The notes under the pieces: generated by a model | The model's input: the letters and a program-made list of their open reading frames with translations, nothing else | The model's database searches: none | What the model was told of the DNA's origin: nothing | Part shown: positions 23,164 through 32,457 of the stretch, piece by piece | How positions within the stretch are numbered: position 1 is the first letter of the stretch | How the letters are laid out: the number at the start of each line of letters is the position of its first letter | Translations under genes and position numbers: made by a program | Assembly: GCF_010726955.1 (NCBI RefSeq) | Contig: NZ_AP022603.1 | Location: 3,224,001 to 3,288,000 of the forward strand | Origin: Mycolicibacterium fallax | Lineage (GTDB): Bacteria; Actinomycetota; Actinomycetes; Mycobacteriales; Mycobacteriaceae | Length of the DNA: 64,000 nt | Reading direction: 5' to 3'

Positions 23164-23364
23164 AGTGAAGCCTGGACAGCGTATCGCACCGATACCCCCG
23201 GAAGCCAAACGCCCTCCTGTCGGTGGTCGGGGCCACACTTGAGGCGGTCGCCGAGGGCGATCACGTAACGGTTCGGGATTAACGCGGAGTGTCGGGGAGG
23301 TTATACGCAGCAGACAACGCAACCTTTGACAGGACCACACCTGCTGGGAAGGAAGTGGGCGATC

Positions 23365-23526
23365 ATGACCGCTCTGGGTGCGACCATTTACGGCGGCTTC
23401 TTTGTCCTCGCGGCGCTCTGGCTCGGGCTCACCCGTGAGTCGGCCGACGCCGAGATCGACGACTACAACGACACCGCCGCGCCCAAGCGCGCACGGGTGC
23501 TCGCCGGGCGCGGCGTGCTGCGCTGA
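23365..23526 (+). CDS. small single-pass membrane protein
   Basis: 53 residues from the ATG at 23365, selected because GGAAGGAAG lies nine bases upstream. One hydrophobic segment (ALGATIYGGFFVLAALWLG) is followed by an acidic then basic tail (ESADAEIDDYNDTAAPKRAR). First backbone gene after block 2. No family name is known to me. Confidence 0.7.
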   Translation: MTALGATIYGGFFVLAALWLGLTRESADAEIDDYNDTAAPKRARVLAGRGVLR

Positions 23527-23540
23527 GCCGGCCCACCCGG

Positions 23541-23700
23541 TTCCTCGCGGGCTCGTTCCTCGCCCGCTCGTCAGTCAGCCGGCGCCTTTACGGCTGACCT
23601 TTCCTCGCGGGCTCGTTCCTCGCCCGCTCGTCAGTCAGCCGGCGCCTTTACGGCTGACCTTTCCTCGCGGGCTCGTTCCTCGCCCGCTCGTCAGTCAGCC
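23541..23700. repeat. 60-bp tandem repeat (VNTR), 2.7 copies
   Basis: The segment starting TTCCTCGCGGGCTCGTTCCT recurs at exactly 60-base intervals (23541, 23601, 23661), the full units being identical. Each unit contains GCCGGCGCC and a GGCTGACC/GTCAGCC pair. The last copy runs into the metallophosphatase stop codon. Confidence 0.95.
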
Positions 23701-24657
23701 GGTACTGACCGCCGTGGGCCGCTTGCGGTCCAGCCCGAGGTCGGCGTCGCGCCCGCCGGTGGGCGCCGCGGTCAGCGTCAACAGGGTGGCCTCCGGGCGG
23801 CAGCAGAACCGCAGCGGCGCGAACGGCGAGGTGCCGATCCCGCCGGACACGTACAGCGCGGTGTCGGTGCCCCACCGCGAGGCGCCCCGGGCCCGGGTGC
23901 GGTCCAGATCGCAGTTGGTGACCAGCGCGCCGTAGAACGGCAGGCGCAGCTGCCCGCCGTGGGTGTGCCCGGCCATGATCAGCTGGTAGCCGTCGTCGGC
24001 GAACCGGTCCAGCACCCGGGTGTAGGGCGCGTGCACCACGCCGAGGCGCAGGTTCGCCGCCGGGTTCGGCGGCCCGGCGATGGTGTCGTAGCGGTCCCGC
24101 TCGATGTGCGGATCGTCGACGCCGGCCGCGGCGATGGTCAGCCCGGCCACCTCAATCTCGCGGCGGGTGTGGGTCAGATCCAGCCAGCCGCGCTCGGTGA
24201 ACGCCGCCCGCAGGTCCTGCCACGGCAGCGGGTTGCCGTGCACCCGGTGGTCCTTGTCGGTGAGGTACTTCGCCGGGTTCTTCAGCGTCGGCCCGAAGTA
24301 GTCATTGCTGCCGAACACGAACACCCCGGGCACCGCCAGCAGGTCGCCGAGCGCCTGCACCACCGCGGGCACGGCGCGCGGATGCGACAGGTTGTCGCCG
24401 GTGTTGACGACGAAATCCGGCTCCAGCGACGCCAGTTCGCGCAGCCAGGCCTGCTTGAGCTGCTGGCCCGGCCGCATGTGGATGTCGGACAGGTGCAGCA
24501 CCCGCAGCGGGGTGGAGCCGGGGGAGAGCACCGGCATGGTGACCTCGCGCAGCGCGAAGGCGTTGCGTTCGATCAGCGAGGCGTAACCGACACCAGCGAT
24601 TGCAGCACCGAGGGACACCGCGGCCGTGGTCTTGAGGGCGGGCAGAACTGCGGGCAT
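23695..24657 (-). CDS. calcineurin-like metallophosphoesterase (Rv3683 homologue)
   Basis: 320 residues. An N-terminal signal-anchor (TTAAVSLGAAIAGVGYASLI) is followed by the five metallophosphoesterase motifs: HLSDIHM, NTGDNLS, GSNDYFGP (GNHE variant), the central HxxRL-like region and AGHTHGGQLRLP. The enzyme should use two metals to hydrolyse phosphoesters on the outer face of the membrane (YkuE/LpxH-like family). The neighbour ponA2 makes a cell-envelope role plausible. Its stop codon lies inside the last copy of a 60-bp tandem repeat. Confidence 0.92.
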   Translation of the reverse strand: MPAVLPALKTTAAVSLGAAIAGVGYASLIERNAFALREVTMPVLSPGSTPLRVLHLSDIHMRPGQQLKQAWLRELASLEPDFVVNTGDNLSHPRAVPAVVQALGDLLAVPGVFVFGSNDYFGPTLKNPAKYLTDKDHRVHGNPLPWQDLRAAFTERGWLDLTHTRREIEVAGLTIAAAGVDDPHIERDRYDTIAGPPNPAANLRLGVVHAPYTRVLDRFADDGYQLIMAGHTHGGQLRLPFYGALVTNCDLDRTRARGASRWGTDTALYVSGGIGTSPFAPLRFCCRPEATLLTLTAAPTGGRDADLGLDRKRPTAVSTG

Positions 24658-24719
24658 GGCCTCAGCCTACTGCCCGGCTGCCACCGGCACCCGGGTTCAC
24701 GGTCGCACCGGCCCGCGGC

Positions 24720-27164
24720 CTACGGCGGCGGCGGTGGCGGCGGCGGCCCGAGCACCGGCACGGTGATCGGCGGCAGACCCGGAATCTCCACCACCGTGGA
24801 ACCGAACTCCTGCGGGGGCATCGGCAGCCCCACCGGCGGCGGCGGGGGCGGCGGCGGGGCCGGCGCGACGCCGTTGCTCAGCAGGATGGTGACGATCGAG
24901 CCCGGAATGGTTTGGCCGTTCGGCGTCGTCCCGGTCACCGTCCCGTAGCTCGACGAGCTGTTGACGTACGACGGGTTCTCCGCCACCTGGAAGCCGACCT
25001 CGGTGAGCCGCTGTCGGGCCTGCTCCTGGGTCAGCCCGGCGACGTTGGGCACCCGCGAGTTCGGGCCGCCGTCGACGAACCGCGGATCGGTCGGCGGCAG
25101 CACCACGTCGCCGAAGTTGGTGGCGATCGGCTTCATCGCGGCGAACCAGCTGCGGGCCGGCTCGTTGCCGCCGAACAGGTTGCCGTCGCCGCACTGTCGC
25201 AGCGGGAACGAGCACAGCTCGCCGGGGTTGTTGGAGTCGTCGTAGATGTAGTTGGCTGCGGCCAGGGTGTTGGTGAACCCCAGGAAGCCCGACGAGCGGT
25301 GCGCGTCGGTGGTGCCGGTCTTGCCCGACATCGGCAGGTCCCAGCCCACGCTGCCGGCGGCCGGGGCGGCGGTGCCGCTGCCCAGGTGGTCCTTGCTCAG
25401 CGCGACGGCCAGGGTGTTGGCCAGCCCCTCGGGCACCACCTGCTCGCAGGTCTGGGTGGTCACCGAGATCTTCTTGCCGTGCCGGTCGGTGACCTCTTCG
25501 ATCGGGTTCGGCGGGCACCAGGTGCCGCCGGAGGCCAGTGTGGCGGCCACATTCGACAGCTCAAGGGCGTTTACCGCGAACGGCCCCAGGGTGAACGAGC
25601 CGATGTTCTGCCGCTTGATGAAGTCGGCCAGGCTCTCGTTCTTGTCGTTCTCGTAGGCGCGGGCGGTGCCCGGGTCGGCGTAGGACCGCAGGCCCAGCTT
25701 GATCGCCATGTCGACGGTGCGCGGCACCCCGATCTGCGAGATCAGCTTGGCGAACGCGGTGTTCGGCGACGTCGCCAGCGCGTCGGTGACGTTCATCGGC
25801 GAGCGGTACGACGAGCCGCCGGAGTTCTGCACGCACCAGGTGTCCTTGGGGCAGCCCTTGATGCCGCCGCTGCCCAGGCCCTTGGCGTCGAAGCGGTTCG
25901 GCACGTCGAGCATGAAGTTGGTGCCCATGCCCAGCTCGAGTGCCGCGGCCACGGTGAACACCTTGAAGATCGATCCGGCGCCGTCGCCGACGAGGGAGAA
26001 CGGCTGCGGCTGCATGGTCTGCCCGAGCGCGTCGTCCAGCCCGTAGGTGCGGTTGCTGACCATCGCCAGCACCGGATGGCTCTCCTTGCCCGGCCGGATG
26101 ATGTTCATCACGCTGGCGACGCCCGCCGCGTCCGTCGGCGCGAACTGGTCGACGGCGCCCTTGGCGGTGGCCTGCACGTCGGGATCCAGCGTCGTCTTGA
26201 TCAGGTAGCCGCCCTTGGAGACCTGCTCCTTGCTCAGGCCGGCGCGGGCCAGGTACTCCTGCACGTAGTCGCAGAAGAACGCCCGGTCGCCGGCGGCGAT
26301 GCAGCCGCGCGGCAGCTCGTTGGGCTGCGGCAGGATGCCCAGCGGCTCCTGCTTGGCGGCCCGTAGTTCGGCGGCCTTGGCCGGGACGTTCTCGATCATG
26401 GTGTCGAGCACGATGTTGCGCCGGGCCAGCGCGCCGTCGGGGTTGACGTAGGGGTCCAGCGCGCTTGTCGACTGCACCAGGCCCGCCAGCAGCGCCGACT
26501 GCTGCCAGTTCAGGTTGATGGCGTCGATGCCGAAGTAGGTCTGGGCGGCGTCCTGGATGCCGAAGGCGCCGTTGCCGAAGGACACCAGGTTCAGGTAGCG
26601 GGTCAGGATCTCCGGCTTGGTGAACGTCTTGTCCAGGGTGAGCGCCATCCGGATCTCGCGCAGTTTGCGGGCCGGGGTGGTCTCGATCGCGGCGCGGCGC
26701 TCGGCGTCGGTCTGGGCCAGCACCAGCAGCTGGTAGTTCTTCACGTACTGCTGCTCGATGGTGGAGCCGCCGCGGGTGTCGACGTCACCGGAGGCGTAGC
26801 CGGCCACGCCGGTCAGCGTGCCCTTCCAGTCGACGCCGTTGTGCTCGGCGAACCGCTTGTCCTCGATCGAGACGATCGCCAGCTTCATGGTGTTGGCGAT
26901 CTTCTCGCTGGGCACCTCGAACCGGCGCTGCGAATACAGCCAGGCGATGGTGTTGCCCTTGGCGTCGACCATGGTGGTCACCGCGGGCGCGTCGCCCTCC
27001 AGCAGCTGCGCCGACCCGTTGGCCACCACGTCGGTGGCCCGGTTGGAGGCCAGCCCGACGATCCCGGCGATCGGGAACAGCATCGCGGCCACCAGCACGC
27101 TGGCGAGCAGGCAGCACCAGGCCAGCTTCACGATGGTCCCCGCGAGTTGCGGACGGTCCGACAT
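24720..27164 (-). CDS. ponA2: bifunctional penicillin-binding protein PonA2 with PASTA domain
   Basis: 814 residues. A membrane anchor near residues 10-35; transglycosylase (GT51) domain with EDKRFAEHNGVDWKG (catalytic Glu) and RGGSTIEQQYVKN. The transpeptidase domain has SIFK (SxxK), SPNTAF (SxN) and SGKTGTTD (KTG). A PASTA domain follows (VPNVAGLTQEQARQRL). The tail is very Pro-rich (PPPPPPPPVG and GPPPPPPPP), presumably spanning the wall. It polymerises and cross-links peptidoglycan; in mycobacteria PonA2 supports survival in stationary phase and under stress. Rv3682 homologue by synteny. Confidence 0.96.
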   Translation of the reverse strand: MSDRPQLAGTIVKLAWCCLLASVLVAAMLFPIAGIVGLASNRATDVVANGSAQLLEGDAPAVTTMVDAKGNTIAWLYSQRRFEVPSEKIANTMKLAIVSIEDKRFAEHNGVDWKGTLTGVAGYASGDVDTRGGSTIEQQYVKNYQLLVLAQTDAERRAAIETTPARKLREIRMALTLDKTFTKPEILTRYLNLVSFGNGAFGIQDAAQTYFGIDAINLNWQQSALLAGLVQSTSALDPYVNPDGALARRNIVLDTMIENVPAKAAELRAAKQEPLGILPQPNELPRGCIAAGDRAFFCDYVQEYLARAGLSKEQVSKGGYLIKTTLDPDVQATAKGAVDQFAPTDAAGVASVMNIIRPGKESHPVLAMVSNRTYGLDDALGQTMQPQPFSLVGDGAGSIFKVFTVAAALELGMGTNFMLDVPNRFDAKGLGSGGIKGCPKDTWCVQNSGGSSYRSPMNVTDALATSPNTAFAKLISQIGVPRTVDMAIKLGLRSYADPGTARAYENDKNESLADFIKRQNIGSFTLGPFAVNALELSNVAATLASGGTWCPPNPIEEVTDRHGKKISVTTQTCEQVVPEGLANTLAVALSKDHLGSGTAAPAAGSVGWDLPMSGKTGTTDAHRSSGFLGFTNTLAAANYIYDDSNNPGELCSFPLRQCGDGNLFGGNEPARSWFAAMKPIATNFGDVVLPPTDPRFVDGGPNSRVPNVAGLTQEQARQRLTEVGFQVAENPSYVNSSSSYGTVTGTTPNGQTIPGSIVTILLSNGVAPAPPPPPPPPVGLPMPPQEFGSTVVEIPGLPPITVPVLGPPPPPPPP

Positions 27165-27432
27165 GGCTACAGCGTAACGGCGGTGTTCGTGGCCCGGCAG
27201 GGACTCCCGTACTGGCCGGTAGAACCGTGATTCGGCCGGGCCGAGACGGCCGTCCCAAAAAAGTGCGGGGCCCGGTGTTGCATTCCGTGGCCCCGCGGGC
27301 CTAACTTAAACACACAATGCGACATACGTAACACACGTATATGCACTGTGGCGCAGATCGCAATGGCGTTTACGTAACGGTCTGAGCCGTAGGAGCGCCG
27401 CCTCGGGCGGCCAGAGCGATAGGGGATCGCAG
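27165..27432. promoter_or_regulatory. divergent promoter region ponA2 / whiB4
   Basis: 268 non-coding bases between divergent starts, unusually A/T-rich around 27300-27375 with a CGTATATGCA stretch that could hold -10 boxes. No operator can be assigned with confidence. Confidence 0.5.
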
Positions 27433-27786
27433 GTGTCAGTGAGCCGGCCAGCATCGCGCAGGACCAACATGTCGGCGGTCAACGGTGTCCTTCAGGGCGC
27501 CGAGGCCGAAGCCCGAATTGCCTGGGTCTCCAAGGCCCGGTGCCGCGGCGCCGATCCCGATGAGCTCTTCGTCCGCGGCGCGGCGCAGCGCAAGGCCGCC
27601 GTCATCTGTCGGCACTGCCCGGTGATCAGCGAATGCGGCGCCGACGCGCTGGACAACCGCGTCGAGTTCGGCGTCTGGGGCGGCATGACCGAGCGGCAGC
27701 GCCGCGCCCTGCTCAAGCAGCACCCCGAGGTGGTTTCCTGGGCCGACTTCTTTGCCGCCCAGCGGAAGCACCGCAGCGTCAGCTGA
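27433..27786 (+). CDS. whiB4: WhiB4 iron-sulfur redox regulator
   Basis: 117 residues from a GTG. Four conserved cysteines at 37, 59, 62 and 68 (CX21CX2CX5C) ligate a 4Fe-4S cluster; the WhiB turn GVWGGMTERQRR follows. WhiB4 senses O2/NO through its cluster and in the oxidised apo form binds DNA; it controls oxidative-stress genes in M. tuberculosis. The N-terminus MSVSRPASRRTN agrees with the known WhiB4 start. Divergent from ponA2 and convergent with the ATPase gene, seven bases apart. Confidence 0.96.
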   Translation: MSVSRPASRRTNMSAVNGVLQGAEAEARIAWVSKARCRGADPDELFVRGAAQRKAAVICRHCPVISECGADALDNRVEFGVWGGMTERQRRALLKQHPEVVSWADFFAAQRKHRSVS

Positions 27787-27792
27787 CCGCGC

Positions 27793-28926
27793 TCAGCCGG
27801 CCTGCAGTTCCCCGGTGATCTGATCGGCGATCGCCCGCAGCGCATCCAGGTCCGACACATCGAACGGCAGCGACGGCACACCCACGATCCGCACGTGCGG
27901 GTTCGCCCCGGTGAACCGCGACAGCAGCCGGATCTCCCGCTTGGCCGTCAGCGCCCGATCCGCGTGGATCCGCAGCACCCCCGCGCCCAGCGAGGCCGGG
28001 TCGGTGCTTTCCAGCTCGATGGCCCCGTCGATCGCCCGCTCCGCGGTCAGCGCCGAGAGCGTCGGATGGGTCCGGTTCAGGATCAGCCCGGCCAGCGGCA
28101 TCGCCTCCTGGGACAGCCGGTCGACGAAGAACGTCGCCTCCCGCAGCGCGTCCGGCTCGGCCGCCGAGACCACCACGAACTGGGTGCCGCGCCGCTTGAG
28201 CAGCTCGTAGGTGCGGTCCGCGCGATCCCGGAACCCGCCCAGCGTGCTGTCGAGCGACTGGATGAACGACGAGGCGTCGGCGAGCATCTGCGAGCCGAGC
28301 ACCGTCGACATCGCCTTCATCGCCAGCCCGACGGCGCCGGCCACCAGCCGCCCGATACCGCGGCCCGGGGCCAGCAGCAGCCGCCACAACCGGCCGTCCA
28401 TGAAGCTGCCGAGCCGCTTGGGCGCGTCCAGGAAGTCCAGCGCGTTGCGCGACGGCGGGGTGTCGACGACGACGAGGTCCCAGCGATCCTGGGCCAGCAG
28501 CTGGCCCAGCTTCTCCATCGCCATGTACTCCTGCGTGCCGGCCAGTGAGGTCGCCACGGTTTGGTAGAACTGGTTGTTCAGGATGCTCTCGGCGAGCCCG
28601 GGCTCGGAATTCTCGATCACCATCTCGTCGAAGGTGCTGCGCATGTCGAGCATCATCGCGTGCAGCTCGCCGGGCACCTCCTCGGGCAGCGGCACCCGCT
28701 GCGGGGTGTTACCCAGATCGGTGATGCCCATCGACTGGGCCAGCCGCCGGGCCGGATCGATGGTCAGCACCACGACGGTGCGGCCGTACTCGGCGGCGCG
28801 CAGCGCCATCGCCGCGGCGGTGGTGGTCTTGCCGACGCCGCCGGCGCCGCAGCACACCACCACCCGGTTGGCCCGGTCTTTCAGGATCGCGCCCAGGTCG
28901 AGGGCCTTGTGCGTGCCGGTCATCAC
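27793..28926 (-). CDS. ArsA/GET3-type anion-transporting ATPase (Rv3680 homologue)
   Basis: 377 residues. Deviant Walker [21 protein letters not shown] at about 27-46, switch region [15 protein letters not shown]-box-like [15 protein letters not shown], and a C-terminal AhAA domain. It overlaps the partner ATPase gene by four bases, so a heteromeric pair is expected. In M. tuberculosis the BagA/BagB (Rv3679-Rv3680) complex is required against toxic levels of some host metabolites; substrate is unresolved. No arsenite-binding Cys triad is visible. Confidence 0.93.
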   Translation of the reverse strand: MMTGTHKALDLGAILKDRANRVVVCCGAGGVGKTTTAAAMALRAAEYGRTVVVLTIDPARRLAQSMGITDLGNTPQRVPLPEEVPGELHAMMLDMRSTFDEMVIENSEPGLAESILNNQFYQTVATSLAGTQEYMAMEKLGQLLAQDRWDLVVVDTPPSRNALDFLDAPKRLGSFMDGRLWRLLLAPGRGIGRLVAGAVGLAMKAMSTVLGSQMLADASSFIQSLDSTLGGFRDRADRTYELLKRRGTQFVVVSAAEPDALREATFFVDRLSQEAMPLAGLILNRTHPTLSALTAERAIDGAIELESTDPASLGAGVLRIHADRALTAKREIRLLSRFTGANPHVRIVGVPSLPFDVSDLDALRAIADQITGELQAG

Positions 28927-29930
28927 CGCACTCCTTGCTCGGCCAGCACCTCGGCCAGTTCGTAGAGGCTGCCCAGGTCGACGCCGTCGTTGATGGCGGG
29001 CAATTCCAGTCGGGGGACCTCGACGTCGTCGAGCGCGGCGGCGCTGTTGGCGCGGGTCCGGATCAGCGACGCGTGCTCGATGGTCTCGGTCAGCAGGCCG
29101 GCGAAGTCCTCGTCGGACGGGTTGATGCCTACCCCGGCCAACTCGGCCCGGATCGTCGTGGCGTCCAGGTCGCCGTCGGCGGCCGGCTCGAGCACCTCCA
29201 TCGGCAGGAACGCCGGGATGTTGCGGTTGACGATGACGGCGCCCACCGGCAGCTCCAAGGACCGCAGCTCACCGACCGCCTCCACCGTCTCCTGCAGCGG
29301 CAGCGACTCCAGCAGGGTCACCAGGTGCACGGCGGTCTGGTCGGAGTGCAGCAGCTTCACCACGCCCTCGGCCTGACCGTGCACCGGCCCGCCCTTGGCC
29401 AGCTGGGAGATCGCCTTGGTGACGTCGAGGAACTTGCCGATCCGCCCGGTCGGCGGGGAGTCGACCACCACCGCGTCGTACACCGGCCGGCCGGACTTGT
29501 CGACCCGGGTGACGGCCTCCTTGATCTTTCCGGTGATCAGCACGTCGCGCAGGCCCGGGGCGATGGTGGTGGCGAACTCGATGGCGCCGATCCGGCGCAT
29601 CGCCCGGCCGGCCAGACCCAGGTTGTAGAACATGTCGAGGTATTCCAGGAACGCCGACTCGATGTCCAGCGCCAACGCGTTGACCACGCCGCCGCCATCG
29701 GCGGTGGCGATCTTGGTCTCCTGGTAGGGCAGCGGCGGAACGTCGAACAGCTGCGCGATGCCCTGGCGGCCCTCGACCTCGACCAGCAGCACCTTGCGGC
29801 CGCCCGCCGCCAGCCGCAGGGCCAGCGCCGCGGCCACGGTCGACTTGCCGGTGCCGCCCTTGCCGCTCACGAAATGCAGCCGAACTTCGGACAACCGGGT
29901 CGGCCAACCGACGGGAGAAGGGGGCGCCAT
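28923..29930 (-). CDS. ArsA/GET3-type anion-transporting ATPase (Rv3679 homologue)
   Basis: 335 residues. Walker [21 protein letters not shown] follows a short N-terminal extension ([20 protein letters not shown]); the true start could be some residues further in. Switch I region [15 protein letters not shown], switch [17 protein letters not shown]. First gene of the ATPase pair and divergent from the DUF4177-like gene. The pair probably acts as a heterodimer as in GET3/ArsA pseudo-dimers. Confidence 0.92.
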   Translation of the reverse strand: MAPPSPVGWPTRLSEVRLHFVSGKGGTGKSTVAAALALRLAAGGRKVLLVEVEGRQGIAQLFDVPPLPYQETKIATADGGGVVNALALDIESAFLEYLDMFYNLGLAGRAMRRIGAIEFATTIAPGLRDVLITGKIKEAVTRVDKSGRPVYDAVVVDSPPTGRIGKFLDVTKAISQLAKGGPVHGQAEGVVKLLHSDQTAVHLVTLLESLPLQETVEAVGELRSLELPVGAVIVNRNIPAFLPMEVLEPAADGDLDATTIRAELAGVGINPSDEDFAGLLTETIEHASLIRTRANSAAALDDVEVPRLELPAINDGVDLGSLYELAEVLAEQGVR

Positions 29931-29978
29931 GAGAGCAGCCTAAACAACGGCGCTGGGGGCGGCGTTAAGCTCGGCAAT

Positions 29979-30140
29979 ATGACCCAACCGCAAGCCTGGG
30001 AATACGCGACCATTCCACTGCTCACCCACGCCACCAAGCAGATCCTCGATCAGTGGGGCGCCGACGGCTGGGAGCTGGTCTCCGTGCTGCCCGGCCCGAC
30101 CGGCGAACAGCACGTGGCCTACCTGAAGCGGCCGAAGTGA
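29979..30140 (+). CDS. small DUF4177-like protein (Rv3678A homologue)
   Basis: 53 residues. The pattern WEYATIPLLTHATKQILDQW and GADGWELVSVLPGP is that of DUF4177-type small proteins, which have a beta-alpha-beta fold around a conserved DGWELV. Function unknown. It sits directly before the RidA gene, with overlap if the GTG start of that gene is used. Confidence 0.85.
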   Translation: MTQPQAWEYATIPLLTHATKQILDQWGADGWELVSVLPGPTGEQHVAYLKRPK

Positions 30141-30142
30141 GC

Positions 30143-30604
30143 ATGGCGGCGAAACCGTCCGAGCGCCTCGCCGAACTGGGCTACTCGCTGCCCGAGGTGG
30201 TTCGGCCGCTGGCCGCCTACCTGCCCGCCAAGCGGGTCGGCGAGCTGGTCTACACCGCGGGCCAGTTGCCGGTGCGCGACGGCGCGCTGCTGGCCACCGG
30301 CAAGGTCGGCGCCGCGGTCAGCCCCGGCGACGCCGCCGAGCTGGCCCGGATCTGCGCGCTCAACGCGCTGGCCGCGGTCGACTCGATCGTCGGCATCGAC
30401 CAGATCGTGCAGGTGGTCAAGGTGGTCGGCTTCGTCGCGTCGGCACCCGGCTTCAACGGCCAGCCCGGCGTCGTCAACGGGGCCTCGGAGCTGCTCGGCG
30501 AGATCTTCGGCGAGGCCGGCGCGCACGCCCGCTCGGCGGTCGGGGTCTCCGAGCTGCCGCTGGACGCCCCGGTCGAGGTCGAGCTGATCGTCGAGGTCAG
30601 GTAG
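30143..30604 (+). CDS. RidA/YjgF-family protein (Rv3678c homologue)
   Basis: 153 residues from the ATG at 30143; a GTG at 30137 overlapping the previous stop is also possible. RidA features: LVYTAGQLPVRDG, ALNALAAVDSIVG, VVKVVGFVASAPGFNGQPGV, ARSAVGVSELPLDAPVEVEL. Length exceeds the 130-residue core because of an N-terminal extension, as in the LinA/mycobacterial subgroup. The conserved Arg in SAVGV (ARSAVG) that binds substrates is present. RidA proteins hydrolyse reactive enamines or bind metabolites. Confidence 0.9.
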   Translation: MAAKPSERLAELGYSLPEVVRPLAAYLPAKRVGELVYTAGQLPVRDGALLATGKVGAAVSPGDAAELARICALNALAAVDSIVGIDQIVQVVKVVGFVASAPGFNGQPGVVNGASELLGEIFGEAGAHARSAVGVSELPLDAPVEVELIVEVR

Positions 30605-30609
30605 CCGCG

Positions 30610-31410
30610 ATGGCCGCGCCGACCGAGCACCCGGCCTACGGCGTGCTGCGGCCGGTCACCGACACGGCCTCGGTGCTGCTGTGCGACAACCCGGGCAAGA
30701 TGACCCTGGAGGGCACCAACACCTGGGTGCTGCGCGGGCCCGGCGCCGACGAGATGGTCGTCGTCGACCCCGGTCCCGACGATCACGAGCACCTGGCCCG
30801 GCTGGCCGAGCTGGGCCGCATCGCGCTGGTGCTGATCAGTCACCGGCACGGCGACCACACCGACGGCATCGACACCATGGTGTCGGCGACCGGCGCCGTG
30901 GTGCGCTCGGTGGGCAGCGGTTTTCTGCGCGGGCTCGGCGGCCCGCTGACCGACGGCGAGGTGATCGACGCGGCCGGGCTGCGGATCACCGTGCTGGCCA
31001 CCCCGGGCCACACCGCCGACTCGGTCTCGTTCGTGCTTGAGGGCACCCGCGGGCAAAACGGCGCGGTGCTCACCGCCGACACCGTGCTGGGCCGCGGCAC
31101 GACCGTCATCGACAGCGAGGACGGCGGGCTGCGGGACTACCTGGACTCGCTGGACCGGCTCGGCGCGCTCGGGCCGCTGCGGGTGCTGCCCGGACACGGC
31201 CCCGACCTGCCCGACCTGGTGGCCGTCACCGACATGTACCGGGAGCACCGGCAACAGCGGCTGGACCAGATCCGCGCGGCGCTGCGCGAGATCGGCGAGG
31301 ACGCCGGCGCGCGGGCGGTCGTCGAGCACGTCTACACCGATGTCGACGAGAACCTGTGGGACGTCGCGGAATCGTCGGTGCGCGCCCAACTGGACTACCT
31401 GCGCGGCTAG
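30610..31410 (+). CDS. metallo-beta-lactamase-fold hydrolase (Rv3677c homologue)
   Basis: 266 residues. Metal motifs: SHRHGDHTDG (HxHxDH), TPGHTADSV, LTADTVLG and LPGHGPDLPD. The C-terminal helix cluster (EHRQQRLDQIRAALREIG) matches LACTB2-like members, which are endoribonucleases or thioesterases; substrate unknown. It lies six bases after the RidA gene, in the same operon. Confidence 0.92.
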   Translation: MAAPTEHPAYGVLRPVTDTASVLLCDNPGKMTLEGTNTWVLRGPGADEMVVVDPGPDDHEHLARLAELGRIALVLISHRHGDHTDGIDTMVSATGAVVRSVGSGFLRGLGGPLTDGEVIDAAGLRITVLATPGHTADSVSFVLEGTRGQNGAVLTADTVLGRGTTVIDSEDGGLRDYLDSLDRLGALGPLRVLPGHGPDLPDLVAVTDMYREHRQQRLDQIRAALREIGEDAGARAVVEHVYTDVDENLWDVAESSVRAQLDYLRG

Positions 31411-31414
31411 CGGG

Positions 31415-31504
31415 CCGGAGCAGCCGTCGTCGCCCAGCGCCCCGCGCCGGAGCAGCCGCCGTCGCCCAGCGCCCCGCGCCGGAGCAGCCGTCGTCGCCCA
31501 GCGC
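31415..31504. repeat. 32-bp tandem repeat, 2.8 copies
   Basis: Units starting CCGGAGCAGCCGTCGTCGCC at 31415, 31447 and 31479; the second unit has one change and the third is truncated. They lie downstream of the MBL gene stop, in a 267-base gene-free gap before crp. Confidence 0.9.
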
Positions 31505-31677
31505 TCACTTACGTACACCCAGATCGGCGTGTCGCGTGCAGGGATGAGCGCTCGCGGAAAGGACCGTCGCCCAGCGCGCAACCGTGTACACCCACATCGG
31601 AGTGTCACGTACCAGGTTGAGCGCTCGGCGGCAAAGGGCTGCCGCGCTCTGCGGAAAGGGCTACCGAGCTTGCGGCG
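31505..31677. repeat. pair of imperfect repeats with ACACCCANATCGG core
   Basis: ACACCCAGATCGGCGTGT (31515-31532) and ACACCCACATCGGAGTGT (31588-31605) are near-palindromic and share flanking words (CGT/ACGT, TGAGCGCTC, GCCCAGCGC). The segment looks like a dispersed mycobacterial intergenic repeat. No gene seen. Confidence 0.6.
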
Positions 31678-32352
31678 TCACCGCGCTCGGCGGGCCAGCC
31701 GTTCGCTGTCGCTGATCAGCACGCTCTTGCCCTCCAGCCGGATCCAGCCGCGCTGGGCGAAGTCGGCCAGCGCCTTGTTCACCGTCTCCCGCGACGCGCC
31801 GACGAGCTGCGCGATCTCTTCCTGGGTCAGGTCGTGGGTGACCCGCAGCGCGGCGCCCTCCTGGGTGCCGAACCGCTGGGCCAACTGCAGCAGCTGCTTG
31901 GCGACCCGGCCCGGCACATCGGTGAAGATCAGGTCGGCGAGGTTGTTGTTGGTGCGACGCAGCCGCCGGGCCAGCACCCGCAGCAGCTGCTCGGCGATCT
32001 CCGGGCGGTCCTGGATCCACGCCTTGAGCGCGTCGCGGTCCATCGAGACCGCCCGCACCTCGGTGATGGTGGTCGCCGACGACGTCCGCGGGCCCGGGTC
32101 GAAGATCGACAGCTCGCCGAACATGTCCGACGGGCCCATGATGGTCAGGAGGTTCTCCCGGCCGTCCGGCGAGCGGCGGCCGATCTTCACTTTGCCGGAG
32201 ATGATGATGTAGAGCCGGTCGCCCGGCTCGCCCTCGGCGAAAATGGTGTGTCCCCGAGGGAAGTCGACGGGCTGCAGCTGTTTGGTCAGCGCGGCGACGG
32301 CGGTGGGTTCGACTCCCTGGAAGATTCCGGCCCTGGCCAGGATCTCGTCCAC
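31678..32352 (-). CDS. crp: Crp, cAMP receptor protein (Rv3676 homologue)
   Basis: 224 residues, exactly the M. tuberculosis length. An N-terminal cyclic-nucleotide-binding beta-roll includes [15 protein letters not shown] and the phosphate-binding cassette [20 protein letters not shown] (Glu and Arg present). The C-terminal winged HTH contains [20 protein letters not shown]. It activates or represses genes at TGTGA-N6-TCACA sites. A membrane adenylate cyclase gene lies at 55105-56724 and matching sites occur at 8526 and 41683. Confidence 0.97.
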   Translation of the reverse strand: MDEILARAGIFQGVEPTAVAALTKQLQPVDFPRGHTIFAEGEPGDRLYIIISGKVKIGRRSPDGRENLLTIMGPSDMFGELSIFDPGPRTSSATTITEVRAVSMDRDALKAWIQDRPEIAEQLLRVLARRLRRTNNNLADLIFTDVPGRVAKQLLQLAQRFGTQEGAALRVTHDLTQEEIAQLVGASRETVNKALADFAQRGWIRLEGKSVLISDSERLARRAR

Positions 32353-32457
32353 GTTGCCCCTCTACAGTTCTCTGGTGGTCTGATACGCGCCGACCAGTGT
32401 GGGAATCGGCAGCGCTTCGGCCAGTGTAAAGGTCGTCACACCGGCAACGAGGTCACG

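Noticed and set aside
24697..26366. Long frames overlapping ponA2 on both strands
   Set aside because: Composition of Arg/Ala/Pro shadow translations; the ponA2 frame has all PBP motifs.
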